The notes under the pieces were generated by a model, which was not told the DNA's origin, searched no databases, and saw only the letters and a program-made list of their open reading frames with translations. The position numbers and the translations under genes were made by a program. Below, piece by piece: positions 26,469 to 34,729 of a stretch of DNA of 64,000 bases. The first letter of the stretch is position 1, and every line of letters begins with the position of its first letter. This DNA is from JAVBMJ01 sp031551275 (lineage in GTDB: Bacteria; Bacteroidota; Bacteroidia; Bacteroidales; Rikenellaceae): positions 1 through 64,000 of the forward strand of contig JAVBNX010000004.1 of assembly GCA_031551275.1 (NCBI GenBank). Direction: 5' to 3'.

Positions 26469-26732
26469 ATGGAAAGGATAAATGATTGGCTCGAGGAGAT
26501 AACATATGCATGGAGAGTATATAACGCCTATGATTTTGTTGATAATCCCGTGGAAGAGATACAGAAACAGGCGTTGGTGCTTCAGGAAAAATACAACATA
26601 AAGGACTGGCGCATAGAGCTTGATATGTCTCTCCGTACTACTGATCTCGGCTCAGGAAATATGGTTATTTACGTAAGGGAAAAATTATTGCATACTGATG
26701 ACGCTGGCAAAAGCCGCCGAAGAGGCTCTTGA
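26469..26732 (+). CDS. Small protein downstream of the integrase, probably frameshifted at its end
   Basis: An 87-residue product starting three bases after the integrase stop (MERINDWLEEITYAWRVYNAYDF). The acidic helical N-terminus and KWRIELDMSL-like middle (KDWRIELDMSLRTTDLGSG) match no family I recognise. The last residues (DDAGKSRRRGS) look unnatural, while the next frame from 26698 to 26775 reads MTLAKAAEEALEREDVQKAL and ends KDFAK. Either a one-base frameshift near 26690 cut the protein or a second tiny overlapping gene follows. It is co-transcribed with the integrase. Confidence 0.5.
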   Translation: MERINDWLEEITYAWRVYNAYDFVDNPVEEIQKQALVLQEKYNIKDWRIELDMSLRTTDLGSGNMVIYVREKLLHTDDAGKSRRRGS

Positions 26733-26775
26733 GCGTGAAGATGTGCAGAAAGCCCTGAAGGATTTCGCCAAATAA
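26698..26775 (+). CDS. Possible 25-residue overlapping ORF or shifted C-terminus
   Basis: Reads MTLAKAAEEALEREDVQKAL then KDFAK and a stop, a plausible amphipathic helix. It overlaps the end of the preceding gene in another frame, so it is best seen as that gene's original C-terminus after a frameshift, though a separate micro-gene cannot be excluded. Confidence 0.3.
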   Translation: MTLAKAAEEALEREDVQKALKDFAK

Positions 26776-26777
26776 GA

Positions 26778-28631
26778 TTACCTCAAAAAAGTGATGACGA
26801 CATATCCGCCTGTCGAGGGCCGGCCGTTGGACGGCAGCGTCTTGCCGGGATTCGATATGGTGCCTGCCAGGTAGCTTGCGCCGCCTGCGCCGCCGCCGCC
26901 CGCACCCGAGGAAACCAGGAATCCCCCCGAGTTAGCGCCGCCGCCACCGCCGCCGCCGTGGTTGTAACCGCCTCCGCCTCCGCCTCCCGCCGAACCGCTG
27001 GTATTTGCTCCGGAACCGTTTCCGCCGTTTCCGCCGTTTCCACCGTTGACTCCGCTGTTAGCGGTGCCTGCGCTGCCGCCGCCGCCGTTCCCGCCGCCTG
27101 CGCCATTGCCGTTTCCGCCGTAACCGTCGCGACTGTTGCCGGATTTGCCGCCGCTGCCGCCGTCCACGCCCGCGGCTCCGGCGTTTCCGCCTGCACCGCC
27201 GTTGCTGGGATCAAGAAGAACAGTGGTGCCGCCGCTGGCTCCTCCGCCTCCTCCTCCGCCGCCGGCCACCAGGACGATCGTTCCGTTCCTGACTGCGCCC
27301 GAAGCCGCGCCCCCGCCTGCGCCCGCGTTACCCGAGCCTCCCCCGGTATTACTCGTACCGCCATTGCCGCCATTGCCAAGCCCGTAATTCGTGCCGATGG
27401 TGGTTCCACCGGTGCCGTAGGTGCTTACGCCTGATCCGTTGGAGCCCGCCGCACCGACCTGCACATTAATTACATCGTTCTCGTTGAGGTAATAGAGCCC
27501 GCGCACGGTCGCCCCGGTTCCGCCGCTACCGCCGGTCCTGCTGCCGTTGGAGCCGCTGCCGGTACCGCCGTTGCCCCCGAACGCCTCGATGTAATAGTAG
27601 CCGGCTTTGGTTACGGTGAAATTTTCACCGGTAGTATATTTAACCACCGGTGCGACCCTCAGGCGATGGATCGTACCTTTGACAAAGTTTATGCCTGCGA
27701 AAGTTATGGGCTCGTATTTGTTTGTGGAAGAGATTCCCGGGAATGTGATGGTAAAGGTCTGCCCCGACATGTTTATCGGCGGCATCGGGATGTAGAGTAC
27801 GGTTTTGTTCCCGACGGTAAGTCCTCCGGTAATGTTGATCGTGATGCTGCTGCCGCCCGAGGTGTATCCCCCTGCGGGGCCGGCGCCGGTAAGCATATTG
27901 TATACATAGGTACCCCATATCTGTGTGCCGTTGTTGTTGGTCAGGGTAATGGAGGTAACCTGACGCTGTTGCAGCAGGTTTACATCCATCTCGATGGCTG
28001 CGTACGACAGCACATGGCTGTAATCGAAATGGACCAGGTCGTCATGGCCGAGGTCCTGCCCTTCGGGATAGATTATAGGAGGTTCATTATTACGGACGGC
28101 CACCATCGGTGCATAGGACGGGTTGAATACATCGGGCGAGAGGGTAAGCGCGGAGGGTATGGATAACCGTAAATCGGGGAATGTGTTGGCCAGTCCCGAA
28201 TTGTATGGATAGTAGGAGTAATAGTCGAATGTACCCCCGGACGACAGGGCGTTGAACTGTGTCTGGGTCAAATCCCCTGAGAAAGTGGTGTGCAGGGCCT
28301 GGACCGTATTCTTCCCCGTCATGGCGACGTTGAAGGCTGCGAGGGATGACGGGGACGTCGAGCCGTGCGGGGCGATTGTAAGGCCCACCCGGTCGCCCGG
28401 CGTCCAGTAGTATGTATTGTCGGCCGGATCCAGATACGCGCGGGTACCGGCGTTTTTGTCCTCGGACTGCCCGTATCCGCCGGCAATGGAGAACGGATAG
28501 AGTCCTTCCCCGGGGGTGTTATCCTTCCCGGTTTGTAAGGCCTCGTCCTTGCTGCACGACAGGGAGGCCACGGCAAGGACCGCCGCTGAAAATGCCCTTA
28601 AGATATGCCTGTTTGTTCCCATAATCCTCAT
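26778..28631 (-). CDS. Fimbrillin-type lipoprotein with long glycine-rich C-terminal domain (putative fimbria tip)
   Basis: A 617-residue lipoprotein (VASLSCSKD lipobox). Residues ~40-335 resemble a fimbrillin/Mfa-like beta-domain (YYWTPGDRVGLTI, FDYYSYYPYNSG). From about residue 345 a glycine-rich domain begins with GYYYIEAFGGNGG and runs to the end, with GG/GN/GS repeats and poly-Gly tracts up to nine residues, closing with GGASYLAG and GYVVITFLR. This is the pattern of the ALK/LTK-like Gly_rich family, which can fold as polyglycine-II bundles. As the last gene of the fimbria operon it is the best candidate for the tip adhesin; that role is inference from order and architecture. Confidence 0.75.
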   Translation of the reverse strand: MRIMGTNRHILRAFSAAVLAVASLSCSKDEALQTGKDNTPGEGLYPFSIAGGYGQSEDKNAGTRAYLDPADNTYYWTPGDRVGLTIAPHGSTSPSSLAAFNVAMTGKNTVQALHTTFSGDLTQTQFNALSSGGTFDYYSYYPYNSGLANTFPDLRLSIPSALTLSPDVFNPSYAPMVAVRNNEPPIIYPEGQDLGHDDLVHFDYSHVLSYAAIEMDVNLLQQRQVTSITLTNNNGTQIWGTYVYNMLTGAGPAGGYTSGGSSITINITGGLTVGNKTVLYIPMPPINMSGQTFTITFPGISSTNKYEPITFAGINFVKGTIHRLRVAPVVKYTTGENFTVTKAGYYYIEAFGGNGGTGSGSNGSRTGGSGGTGATVRGLYYLNENDVINVQVGAAGSNGSGVSTYGTGGTTIGTNYGLGNGGNGGTSNTGGGSGNAGAGGGAASGAVRNGTIVLVAGGGGGGGGASGGTTVLLDPSNGGAGGNAGAAGVDGGSGGKSGNSRDGYGGNGNGAGGGNGGGGSAGTANSGVNGGNGGNGGNGSGANTSGSAGGGGGGGYNHGGGGGGGANSGGFLVSSGAGGGGAGGASYLAGTISNPGKTLPSNGRPSTGGYVVITFLR

Positions 28632-28643
28632 CGCGTATTGTTA

Positions 28644-29765
28644 TCAGTAATCGCCCCAGGTTCCGTTCGACGGGGAGTCCAGATCTCCGCACAGGGTCAG
28701 CCCGAGATATTCCCGCCGGGAGTCCATCGAAATATCGGCCGTATTGTTTATGACCACGTTAACGTGGTAAATGCAGTTGCGGTCGACGTCGAAATTGTCG
28801 ATCCATGTGTCGGGCGGGGTTTCCGAGTCGCGTCCTTTGCCCGGAAGTATAAACGTATCGAGCACCTTATTGCTCACATACCCCAACAGACTGATCTGAA
28901 GGGCGAATTCGGGAGCGTATTTTTTCCTGTCGTACTCACTGCTCATGGGGGAGGTGGCACTCCCGCCGCGATTTTCGAAGCAGTATATCTCGACGCTTTG
29001 CTTGAGGTAGAACACGCCGGGCGAAGGCTCTACTACTGAGGAGGGGATGGTGGAAAAATTTACCGTGGGTATGTTCCCGTATCCCGACGACGGGTCGGCC
29101 AGGGTCCGGGGGTAATCAGGGACCGCCCTTTCGACCAGGAAAGAGCTCAGGGGCAGGTTGTTGGTGTAGTACGAATGCAGGCTTAAGCCCGACTGTATAT
29201 TCCCCGAAGCGTCGGACAGGTTATATATATTGAGGTCGATTTTGGTCTGGAGCCTTCTCAGGGTAATGGTCGCGGGGGCCGTGGATGATATGGTCAGAGG
29301 CTCTATGCCGCTGCACATGATCATCTTACCGAGTTCCTGCAAGGTTTGCGAAGAAGCCAGGACATATTTCCCGGCCAGGCCGGCGGTGGTGGACACATCG
29401 TTCAGATAGGTGCTTGCCTCGCCGTTCGGGCAGTTGCTGTCGTCGAGGTTGGCCACCGCGAAGATCTGATAATCGCCTTTCCGCAGGTAGAGCCTTTCGC
29501 CGGAGGCGTAGTCGAGATTCTTGCCGGCAATCAAATTATTGGAAGCGTCGAACACCAATATGGTAACATTATCTATCGTACTCATCAGCGGGGTAAGGTT
29601 CGAACGGGTAACCTGCACCGGTTCTCCGGCGACAGACAACTCTACGGCTGCCATATCCCCGCCGGGATCCGCCCCTCCGGACGGTTCATCGTCCGAGCAA
29701 CCCGCAAACGCTGCGAGCGTCAGGAATATCCATATATAAAAAACAGTTCTCATCGTCTTATCCAT
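28644..29765 (-). CDS. Minor fimbrial subunit lipoprotein (DUF4906/Mfa2-like)
   Basis: About 373 residues from the ATG at 29765 (alternatives at 29777, which overlaps the upstream stop as TAATG, and 29753). The lipobox is LAAFAGCSDD. The N-terminal beta-domain includes NVTILVFDASNNLIAGK and DYQIFAVANLDD; the C-terminal domain includes EIYCFENRGGS and DVDRNCIYHVNVVIN. This arrangement is like minor or anchoring subunits of FimA/Mfa fimbriae (DUF4906 or Mfa2-like), but the exact family is uncertain. It lies between a fimbrillin and the glycine-rich gene, and probably ends up near the fimbria tip or as an adaptor. Confidence 0.65.
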   Translation of the reverse strand: MDKTMRTVFYIWIFLTLAAFAGCSDDEPSGGADPGGDMAAVELSVAGEPVQVTRSNLTPLMSTIDNVTILVFDASNNLIAGKNLDYASGERLYLRKGDYQIFAVANLDDSNCPNGEASTYLNDVSTTAGLAGKYVLASSQTLQELGKMIMCSGIEPLTISSTAPATITLRRLQTKIDLNIYNLSDASGNIQSGLSLHSYYTNNLPLSSFLVERAVPDYPRTLADPSSGYGNIPTVNFSTIPSSVVEPSPGVFYLKQSVEIYCFENRGGSATSPMSSEYDRKKYAPEFALQISLLGYVSNKVLDTFILPGKGRDSETPPDTWIDNFDVDRNCIYHVNVVINNTADISMDSRREYLGLTLCGDLDSPSNGTWGDY

Positions 29766-29776
29766 CCCCGAACGCA

Positions 29777-30814
29777 TTAATTGAACGTTTGATCGAGCCA
29801 CCACTCCTCGGCTTCGGCGGCTGTGAGTACGATCTCGGCCGTTTCCAGCATTTTGAAGGTAAGGTTGTATATGGTGCCGGATGCGGGCGTATTGCCGCTC
29901 CCGAAATCATAGGCGGCGTAAATCGGGTTGGCCGGCCCCCTTTGCTGCGTGGTAATCCGGAAAGTGTAGTTTCGTGCCGGCACGGCGAGCATATAACCTA
30001 AAAGTTTGGCGTCGGCCGCGTCGTAGGCGCCTGGCGAGAAAGGCAGCGCCCAGTCGCCGTCGGTCGTGGAATCGACCATCGGGTAGTCGGTCGCCGTCGA
30101 CGTCGCCGGGACCGATATCGCATTCGAACCTATATTGAGGCCGACCTGGTCGGGTTGCCCGGTCAGTTCCACGGAGGTAATATCGCCGTAAGCCTGTGCC
30201 GCATCCTCGCTTTCGGCGATGAACCGGCAGTTCAACATCGTGAGTTTGTGCGAAAACGCCAACGGGTCCCCGTTATTGATCATTGGCGAGTTCTTATTGC
30301 CCCAGCCTATCTCCGAAGATAGTATATCCTGGCTGCCGTCGCACGGGAAGATTACCGTCGCTCCCGCGGCATCCCTGACCAATGAGGCGCCCTGATAGGG
30401 ATAGACAGCCCGTAGGAAATAAAAAACTCCCATTTCGTCGTAAAAGACCTTTTGTACGGCTGACATCTCTGCGTTGAGGTATTGAATCTCTCCGTTGGTG
30501 ACGGTGCCGACGCCCAAACCGGGCCCGCCGAAGAAGCCGGGGTCGAGGTAGGTCGACGCGTCCGCCCATTCGGCTACCGAAGGGCCGGACTGATTCGAAT
30601 AATTGGTGGTCACGATACCTATGGAGAGTTGGAACGGGGGCAAGCCGTTGCTGCCGGGAACGATCGCGCCTTTACTGTACGCGGCGGCTCCCACCACGCC
30701 GCTCAGCTCGACACTGACCTTTCCCGCAGGCACGGCGGGCTCGTCGCGTCGACATCCTGACAGGATGACGGCGGAGATGCAGATAATCGCTATGTGCCGT
30801 TGTTTCATATTCAT
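29777..30814 (-). CDS. Fimbrillin-family lipoprotein
   Basis: A 345-residue lipoprotein (SAVILSGCRRD lipobox). Fimbrillin-like features are the extracellular beta-sandwich pattern with VFYFLRAVYPYQGASL, FSHKLTMLNCRFIAE (the SHxLT motif seen in many fimbrillins) and a C-terminal ASGTIYNLTFKMLETAEIVL with a final short AEEWWLDQTFN tail. It would be exported as a lipoprotein and assembled by strand exchange as in type V pili. It begins four bases after the upstream fimbrillin gene stop and is therefore in the same operon. Role as accessory rather than major subunit is inferred from position. Confidence 0.7.
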   Translation of the reverse strand: MNMKQRHIAIICISAVILSGCRRDEPAVPAGKVSVELSGVVGAAAYSKGAIVPGSNGLPPFQLSIGIVTTNYSNQSGPSVAEWADASTYLDPGFFGGPGLGVGTVTNGEIQYLNAEMSAVQKVFYDEMGVFYFLRAVYPYQGASLVRDAAGATVIFPCDGSQDILSSEIGWGNKNSPMINNGDPLAFSHKLTMLNCRFIAESEDAAQAYGDITSVELTGQPDQVGLNIGSNAISVPATSTATDYPMVDSTTDGDWALPFSPGAYDAADAKLLGYMLAVPARNYTFRITTQQRGPANPIYAAYDFGSGNTPASGTIYNLTFKMLETAEIVLTAAEAEEWWLDQTFN

Positions 30815-30818
30815 CGGG

Positions 30819-31883
30819 TTAAAAAACGGGGATCTCGCGTTCCGTGTTGTCCTCGATCCATTGATCTATCGTATTCGTTCCCGCAAACTCGAGCACCACC
30901 CCGTCCGTGGCAAGTTTTACGATATAGATATTGATATTGCCCCTCCTGAGCGAAGCGTCGGGGAAAGGCAGCGTGTAAAAAAACTCGGTAGGGTCCTGGG
31001 TGTTCCCGGTGCCGTCGTTATAGTTGAATGTTATGTCCACGGTGGTGGCATTTGCCTTATACGCTACTTCCTGCGGGATTACCATCAGGCAGTTGGCGAG
31101 CGATTCGACCGTGTTTATCCTCACGATCAGGGGGTCGGTGTCGCTGATGTCGTCGAAAACATATTCCACCCGGCCGGGAGGGGAAGCTGCGGTCCATGTT
31201 GCTGTCCCCATATCGAACCTGCCGGAGGTTATCACAGACCCCCCTAACATACCTATCGAAGTGACCGAATAGAATGCATTCTGGTTTTCGCCCGCGTACG
31301 AAACGGGGGCCAACTTGAACTGGACCCAGGTCAGCGCGTGGTTCATGGTGTATTTGACCTTGCCTGCGTTCTTGTCGTAATTGATGTTTGCCACATCGGC
31401 ATTGACGCTCGAATAGAGCAGGTCGACATGTTCGCTGATTGTTTCGGGAACGGTATATATGAGGTACGGATAGCCCGAAGTGCTTTCGCCGCTTGTTTCC
31501 AGTGATCCTTCCGGAAATTCCGATTGGTGGGGCGAATAGGCGAAGAAGGTATTCTTTACCATTGGGTCCGTGGGCCAGTAAGCCGGCGGATTGTAGCTCC
31601 ATTCACCCCCGTCCGCAGTGCGCGTGACCTCGCGGTTCCACAAAAGGTTGGGAAGGGATGAAGGATCGGCATTGTTGAAATTTCCGGTACCGGTCGAATA
31701 TCCGAAGATACCGAGCGAGCGGATTTTGGCCGCATCGGTCACGGTAGTCCCTTTGGTTTGCAGGCTTTCCACGGCGAATCCCACCGCTTTCGGGGCGTCG
31801 GTCTGCGGCTGTTCTTTGCTGCAGGACAACGAAATTACCGCTGCGGCTGCGAACGATCCGAAATATAACGCAATCCTGTTCAT
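30819..31883 (-). CDS. Fimbrillin-family (Mfa-like) lipoprotein
   Basis: A 354-residue lipoprotein starting at 31883 (MNRIALYFGSFAAAAVISLSC); longer in-frame starts fall inside the upstream gene. It has the fimbrillin family signature WSYNPPAYWPTDP then TFFAYSPHQ, and YTMNHALTWVQFKL. The C-terminus LRRGNINIYIVKLATDG ends in the strand-rich region typical of these subunits. It starts two bases after the upstream stop (TGATCATG), so it is translationally coupled. Likely a minor shaft or accessory fimbrillin; it parallels the neighbouring 470-residue fimbrillin and may be an ancient duplicate. Confidence 0.75.
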   Translation of the reverse strand: MNRIALYFGSFAAAAVISLSCSKEQPQTDAPKAVGFAVESLQTKGTTVTDAAKIRSLGIFGYSTGTGNFNNADPSSLPNLLWNREVTRTADGGEWSYNPPAYWPTDPMVKNTFFAYSPHQSEFPEGSLETSGESTSGYPYLIYTVPETISEHVDLLYSSVNADVANINYDKNAGKVKYTMNHALTWVQFKLAPVSYAGENQNAFYSVTSIGMLGGSVITSGRFDMGTATWTAASPPGRVEYVFDDISDTDPLIVRINTVESLANCLMVIPQEVAYKANATTVDITFNYNDGTGNTQDPTEFFYTLPFPDASLRRGNINIYIVKLATDGVVLEFAGTNTIDQWIEDNTEREIPVF

Positions 31884-31885
31884 GA

Positions 31886-33295
31886 TCAACGCTTTTTCAG
31901 TATAATCGATCCCCGTGCGGTTATTACGTCCGAAGGGGTCAGGGTTGTTGCCCCGGTAGTCGCATCCACCGGCAGGTTCTGCTGCGAGGGCGAAAGTATC
32001 CATTCGTCCGAGTAATTCGTAACGGAAATTTTCCACGGATCGGTACCGTCGGTACCCCAGTTGAAGACCGTTTTCTTAAAGTCGAAAACCAGCATTTGCC
32101 CGGTGGTGAAGTTGTTGAACGATGGTATCCCCATGTCTATGGAGATTTCGTGGGTAACTTCCTCGGCGGCGCCATAGATGCCGTAGTAAAGGCGGTCGGT
32201 GCCGCCCGGGGGGATCCCTCCGCCTGTATTCACCATATTGAGCACATTGAGGGCGAAGGTGAAATTGTTTTGGTCGTACACTTTGTTGCCGGTCAGCATC
32301 ACCATCTCGAGGGCGATGGAATTGCTCCAGGCGTTCAGTTCGGTTTCGTTGTCGATGACGATCACGCGGATGGCGCCGTCGTCGAGCGCGATTTGGTATT
32401 TATACGACTTCCCGGGCAGCCATTCAACGGGCAGCAAAACCGGCGAGGTGTATGACAGGCTTCCGCCGTCGATATCGAAAGTGATCTCCATCTCGATCGG
32501 GTCCGCCGTGCGGCCTATGGTCTGCGGTATGAGGTAGAGCATTGCGCCGGGTGCGGTCACATCCTGCGGCGTGGCGTCGAGCGCGATGTCGTTCAATGTA
32601 TTGCCGCTCACCGATAGGGAGTAGTCGGCAGTAGAGGTATCGTAAACGGTCCATGCGACGGGATTGGTCATCGCCGCCTTGCCGCTGTTGTACACGTTTT
32701 TGAGCACGATTCCTGTCAGCTTTACCGCATTGGCTTGGGTACCGGTGTAGCACGCCGCGAAGCTGATCTGCGAAAGGGTGTGGCGGAAGTAGAGGCCCAC
32801 CTTCCTCACGGTCGGGAAGTAGTCGATGCCCTGTTGGTTATAGAGCTGGTCGGCTATGAGCAGGTCTTTCTGTTGCGCGACGTCGTCGGCGACGGTGTAT
32901 TCGACCTGCGGGGTCTGGTCGGTATCGTCGTAGGTCACGGTCGCCGCGCCTGTTGGGCTGTATGCAAAAAAGGTAACGTTGTCGTTGTTGGCGGGCCACT
33001 CCTTCGGTTGGTTATAGGTCCATTCTATTCCGCCGTCCGCGCTGGTCACGGCGACCTCTTTCATTAGTTCGTTTTTCGTCGCGGCGGTGCTCCACGTTCC
33101 TGCATGGCTGTATGCCCACACGTCGAATCCGCCGGCGGCGGCCAACAGGGCGGGAGTGGTCACGGCCGTTCCCCGGGTAACTCCGGGGGTCGAAAAAGTG
33201 ATCCCCTCAAGCCCGTCCTGCGGATTTTCGACACGCTCGCTGCATCCGGTGGCGATTGCGGCAGCCGACAGTATGATCGCCCATGTACGTTTCAT
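31886..33295 (-). CDS. Fimbrillin-family (Mfa-like) lipoprotein with C-terminal extension
   Basis: A 469-residue lipoprotein from the ATG at 33295 (SAAAIATGCSER lipobox). The fimbrillin signature is clear: WTYNQPKEWPANNDNVTFFA, YFRHTLSQISFAA and SYKYQIAL. The C-terminal ~150 residues, from VIDNETELNAWSN, form an additional beta-domain (HEISIDMGIPSFNN, WKISVTNYSDEW) not present in the neighbouring fimbrillins and perhaps a binding or adaptor unit. It lies directly after the hairpin that follows the likely major subunit gene, so it may be made in smaller amounts. Confidence 0.75.
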   Translation of the reverse strand: MKRTWAIILSAAAIATGCSERVENPQDGLEGITFSTPGVTRGTAVTTPALLAAAGGFDVWAYSHAGTWSTAATKNELMKEVAVTSADGGIEWTYNQPKEWPANNDNVTFFAYSPTGAATVTYDDTDQTPQVEYTVADDVAQQKDLLIADQLYNQQGIDYFPTVRKVGLYFRHTLSQISFAACYTGTQANAVKLTGIVLKNVYNSGKAAMTNPVAWTVYDTSTADYSLSVSGNTLNDIALDATPQDVTAPGAMLYLIPQTIGRTADPIEMEITFDIDGGSLSYTSPVLLPVEWLPGKSYKYQIALDDGAIRVIVIDNETELNAWSNSIALEMVMLTGNKVYDQNNFTFALNVLNMVNTGGGIPPGGTDRLYYGIYGAAEEVTHEISIDMGIPSFNNFTTGQMLVFDFKKTVFNWGTDGTDPWKISVTNYSDEWILSPSQQNLPVDATTGATTLTPSDVITARGSIILKKR

Positions 33296-33322
33296 CGTCC
33301 TCGCGTTTTGTCGTTTTTCAGG

Positions 33323-33352
33323 GGCCGGGAAGGCGGTCAGGCCCGCCCGGCC
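33323..33352 (-). promoter_or_regulatory. Intercistronic hairpin after the likely major fimbrillin gene
   Basis: GGCCGGG at 33346-33352 (minus reading) pairs with CCCGGCC at 33323-33329, with a short inner GGC/GCC stem. No U-run follows, so it is not a classical terminator. It could protect the upstream message or cause partial termination and thereby set the ratio of major to minor subunits. Confidence 0.5.
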
Positions 33353-33389
33353 GGTGTTACTGCCGGACACGTAGGTCCGGGTCAGGTAT

Positions 33390-34670
33390 CTACTGTTTAG
33401 TCAGCGTTACGAAGGCGTTGCCGGTGCCTTTAGCCGCCGTCCAGCCTGTAGCGGTAATGTCGTAAGTGGCCAAACCTCCGACGTAGATCACGACCTTTTT
33501 CCCGGAGGCAATGGTTACGGAGCTCAGGTCGAGGTTGAGGTCAGCCGCCAGAGCGCCTTTTGCGGTGATCTGGACTGCATCGTAACCTGCCGTAAGGTAT
33601 GCTGCGATTGAAGCGACGGCGCCTTCCAGCGAAGCTTTGTTGGCCTGGGCCACTTCAACGGCTATCGGCTTGGCGTCGGTAATGGCATCTTCCCATTCGT
33701 CAACGGCGACGGTGAATTTGATGTATCTGTCTGCCAGGTAATTGGTGAAGTCGATCAGGTAAACATAACGTTTGCCGGCAGCCCACGCATTGGTAGTGGC
33801 GCCTTGCAGGTAGGCGACGGCGGTTTCCCCGGCTAAGTCAGTGCCGACAAGATAGTTGCCATCGACATCCTGAAGTGTGAAGTCGATGGTAAAGCAGGCC
33901 GTCGCATTCGAAGCGAAAGACTGGGGCATCAGCATCAGGCGGTTGTCCTCGGTTTTGAGGTCTACGATACCGGCGCCGGTAGTGCCGTCGGTCGTGAATG
34001 TCGCAGCGATAAGGTCATAAGCATAGCTCGGTGTGCCTGTAGCCGAAGTCGGCCCCCAAGCGTTGGTGTTTAAGGTGTAGGTCGCCGTGTTGTTGATACC
34101 GGAGATGGTAATGCTGTTGATGGTGATCTTTACGTCCTTAACGTTCTGCAAAGAGAAGTTCACCTGTGAAAGCAGGTGCTTGAACTGCAGGGCGATAGCC
34201 GCGTTGCTGGTCGCGGGGACATAGGCGGCTATCAGGTCTTCCTGCAATGCGACCGCGGGCACGGTATAATCGAATGAGGCGGCAGATCCGGTAGCCCCTG
34301 TTTTCAAGGCAGCTACCGTGGTCTTGGGATACCATGCGTAATAAACGAGGTCGAAATTGGGCTGGAGGACCGGGGTGCCGTAAGTCCAGGCAGGAGGAGT
34401 GGCGGCGGCGTCATAATAAAGCGACCATGTTTTCCACGCGTCGGTGGAAGCGTTGTCTTCGTATGCGACAACGGGAATGCCGTTTAAGGAACTGTTGGCA
34501 GTCGTCTCCAACGAAACGGTTGTCGTTTCGGAAGCCTTTGTCTGCTTGCCCAAAAAGTTCTGGAACGAGATGACGTTCTGGTCGCCGGCTCTTTCAATCG
34601 ACTCGTTGCTGCAGCCTGCGGCTGCGATGAGCAGCGAAAACGCTGCCATGTTGATCAGGTGTTTTTTCAT
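33390..34670 (-). CDS. Putative major fimbrillin
   Basis: A 426-residue lipoprotein (LLIAAAGCSNE lipobox) of fimbrillin type: WTYGTPVLQPNFDLVYYAWYP and LQFKHLLSQVNFSLQN match the Mfa-like family core. A C-terminal ~60-residue segment (GYDAVQITAKGALAADLN...GKKVVIYVGGL) and a terminal beta-strand (NAFVTLTKQ) may supply the donor strand for polymerisation. It follows the DUF3575 and DUF5119 genes and is flanked by non-coding gaps (59 bases upstream, ~95 downstream with a hairpin), a setting often seen for the most expressed pilin gene. Major-subunit status is inferred. Confidence 0.75.
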   Translation of the reverse strand: MKKHLINMAAFSLLIAAAGCSNESIERAGDQNVISFQNFLGKQTKASETTTVSLETTANSSLNGIPVVAYEDNASTDAWKTWSLYYDAAATPPAWTYGTPVLQPNFDLVYYAWYPKTTVAALKTGATGSAASFDYTVPAVALQEDLIAAYVPATSNAAIALQFKHLLSQVNFSLQNVKDVKITINSITISGINNTATYTLNTNAWGPTSATGTPSYAYDLIAATFTTDGTTGAGIVDLKTEDNRLMLMPQSFASNATACFTIDFTLQDVDGNYLVGTDLAGETAVAYLQGATTNAWAAGKRYVYLIDFTNYLADRYIKFTVAVDEWEDAITDAKPIAVEVAQANKASLEGAVASIAAYLTAGYDAVQITAKGALAADLNLDLSSVTIASGKKVVIYVGGLATYDITATGWTAAKGTGNAFVTLTKQ

Positions 34671-34729
34671 GTTTTTTGTTTGATAAAGTGAGAGAATGAG
34701 TGAAAGTTATTTGTTGTTAATTTGTTTGC

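Noticed and set aside
27136..27387. Proline-rich plus-strand frames opposite the glycine-rich fimbria gene
   Set aside because: Glycine codons (GGC/GGN) read in reverse give Pro/Ala runs; these frames are compositional shadows.
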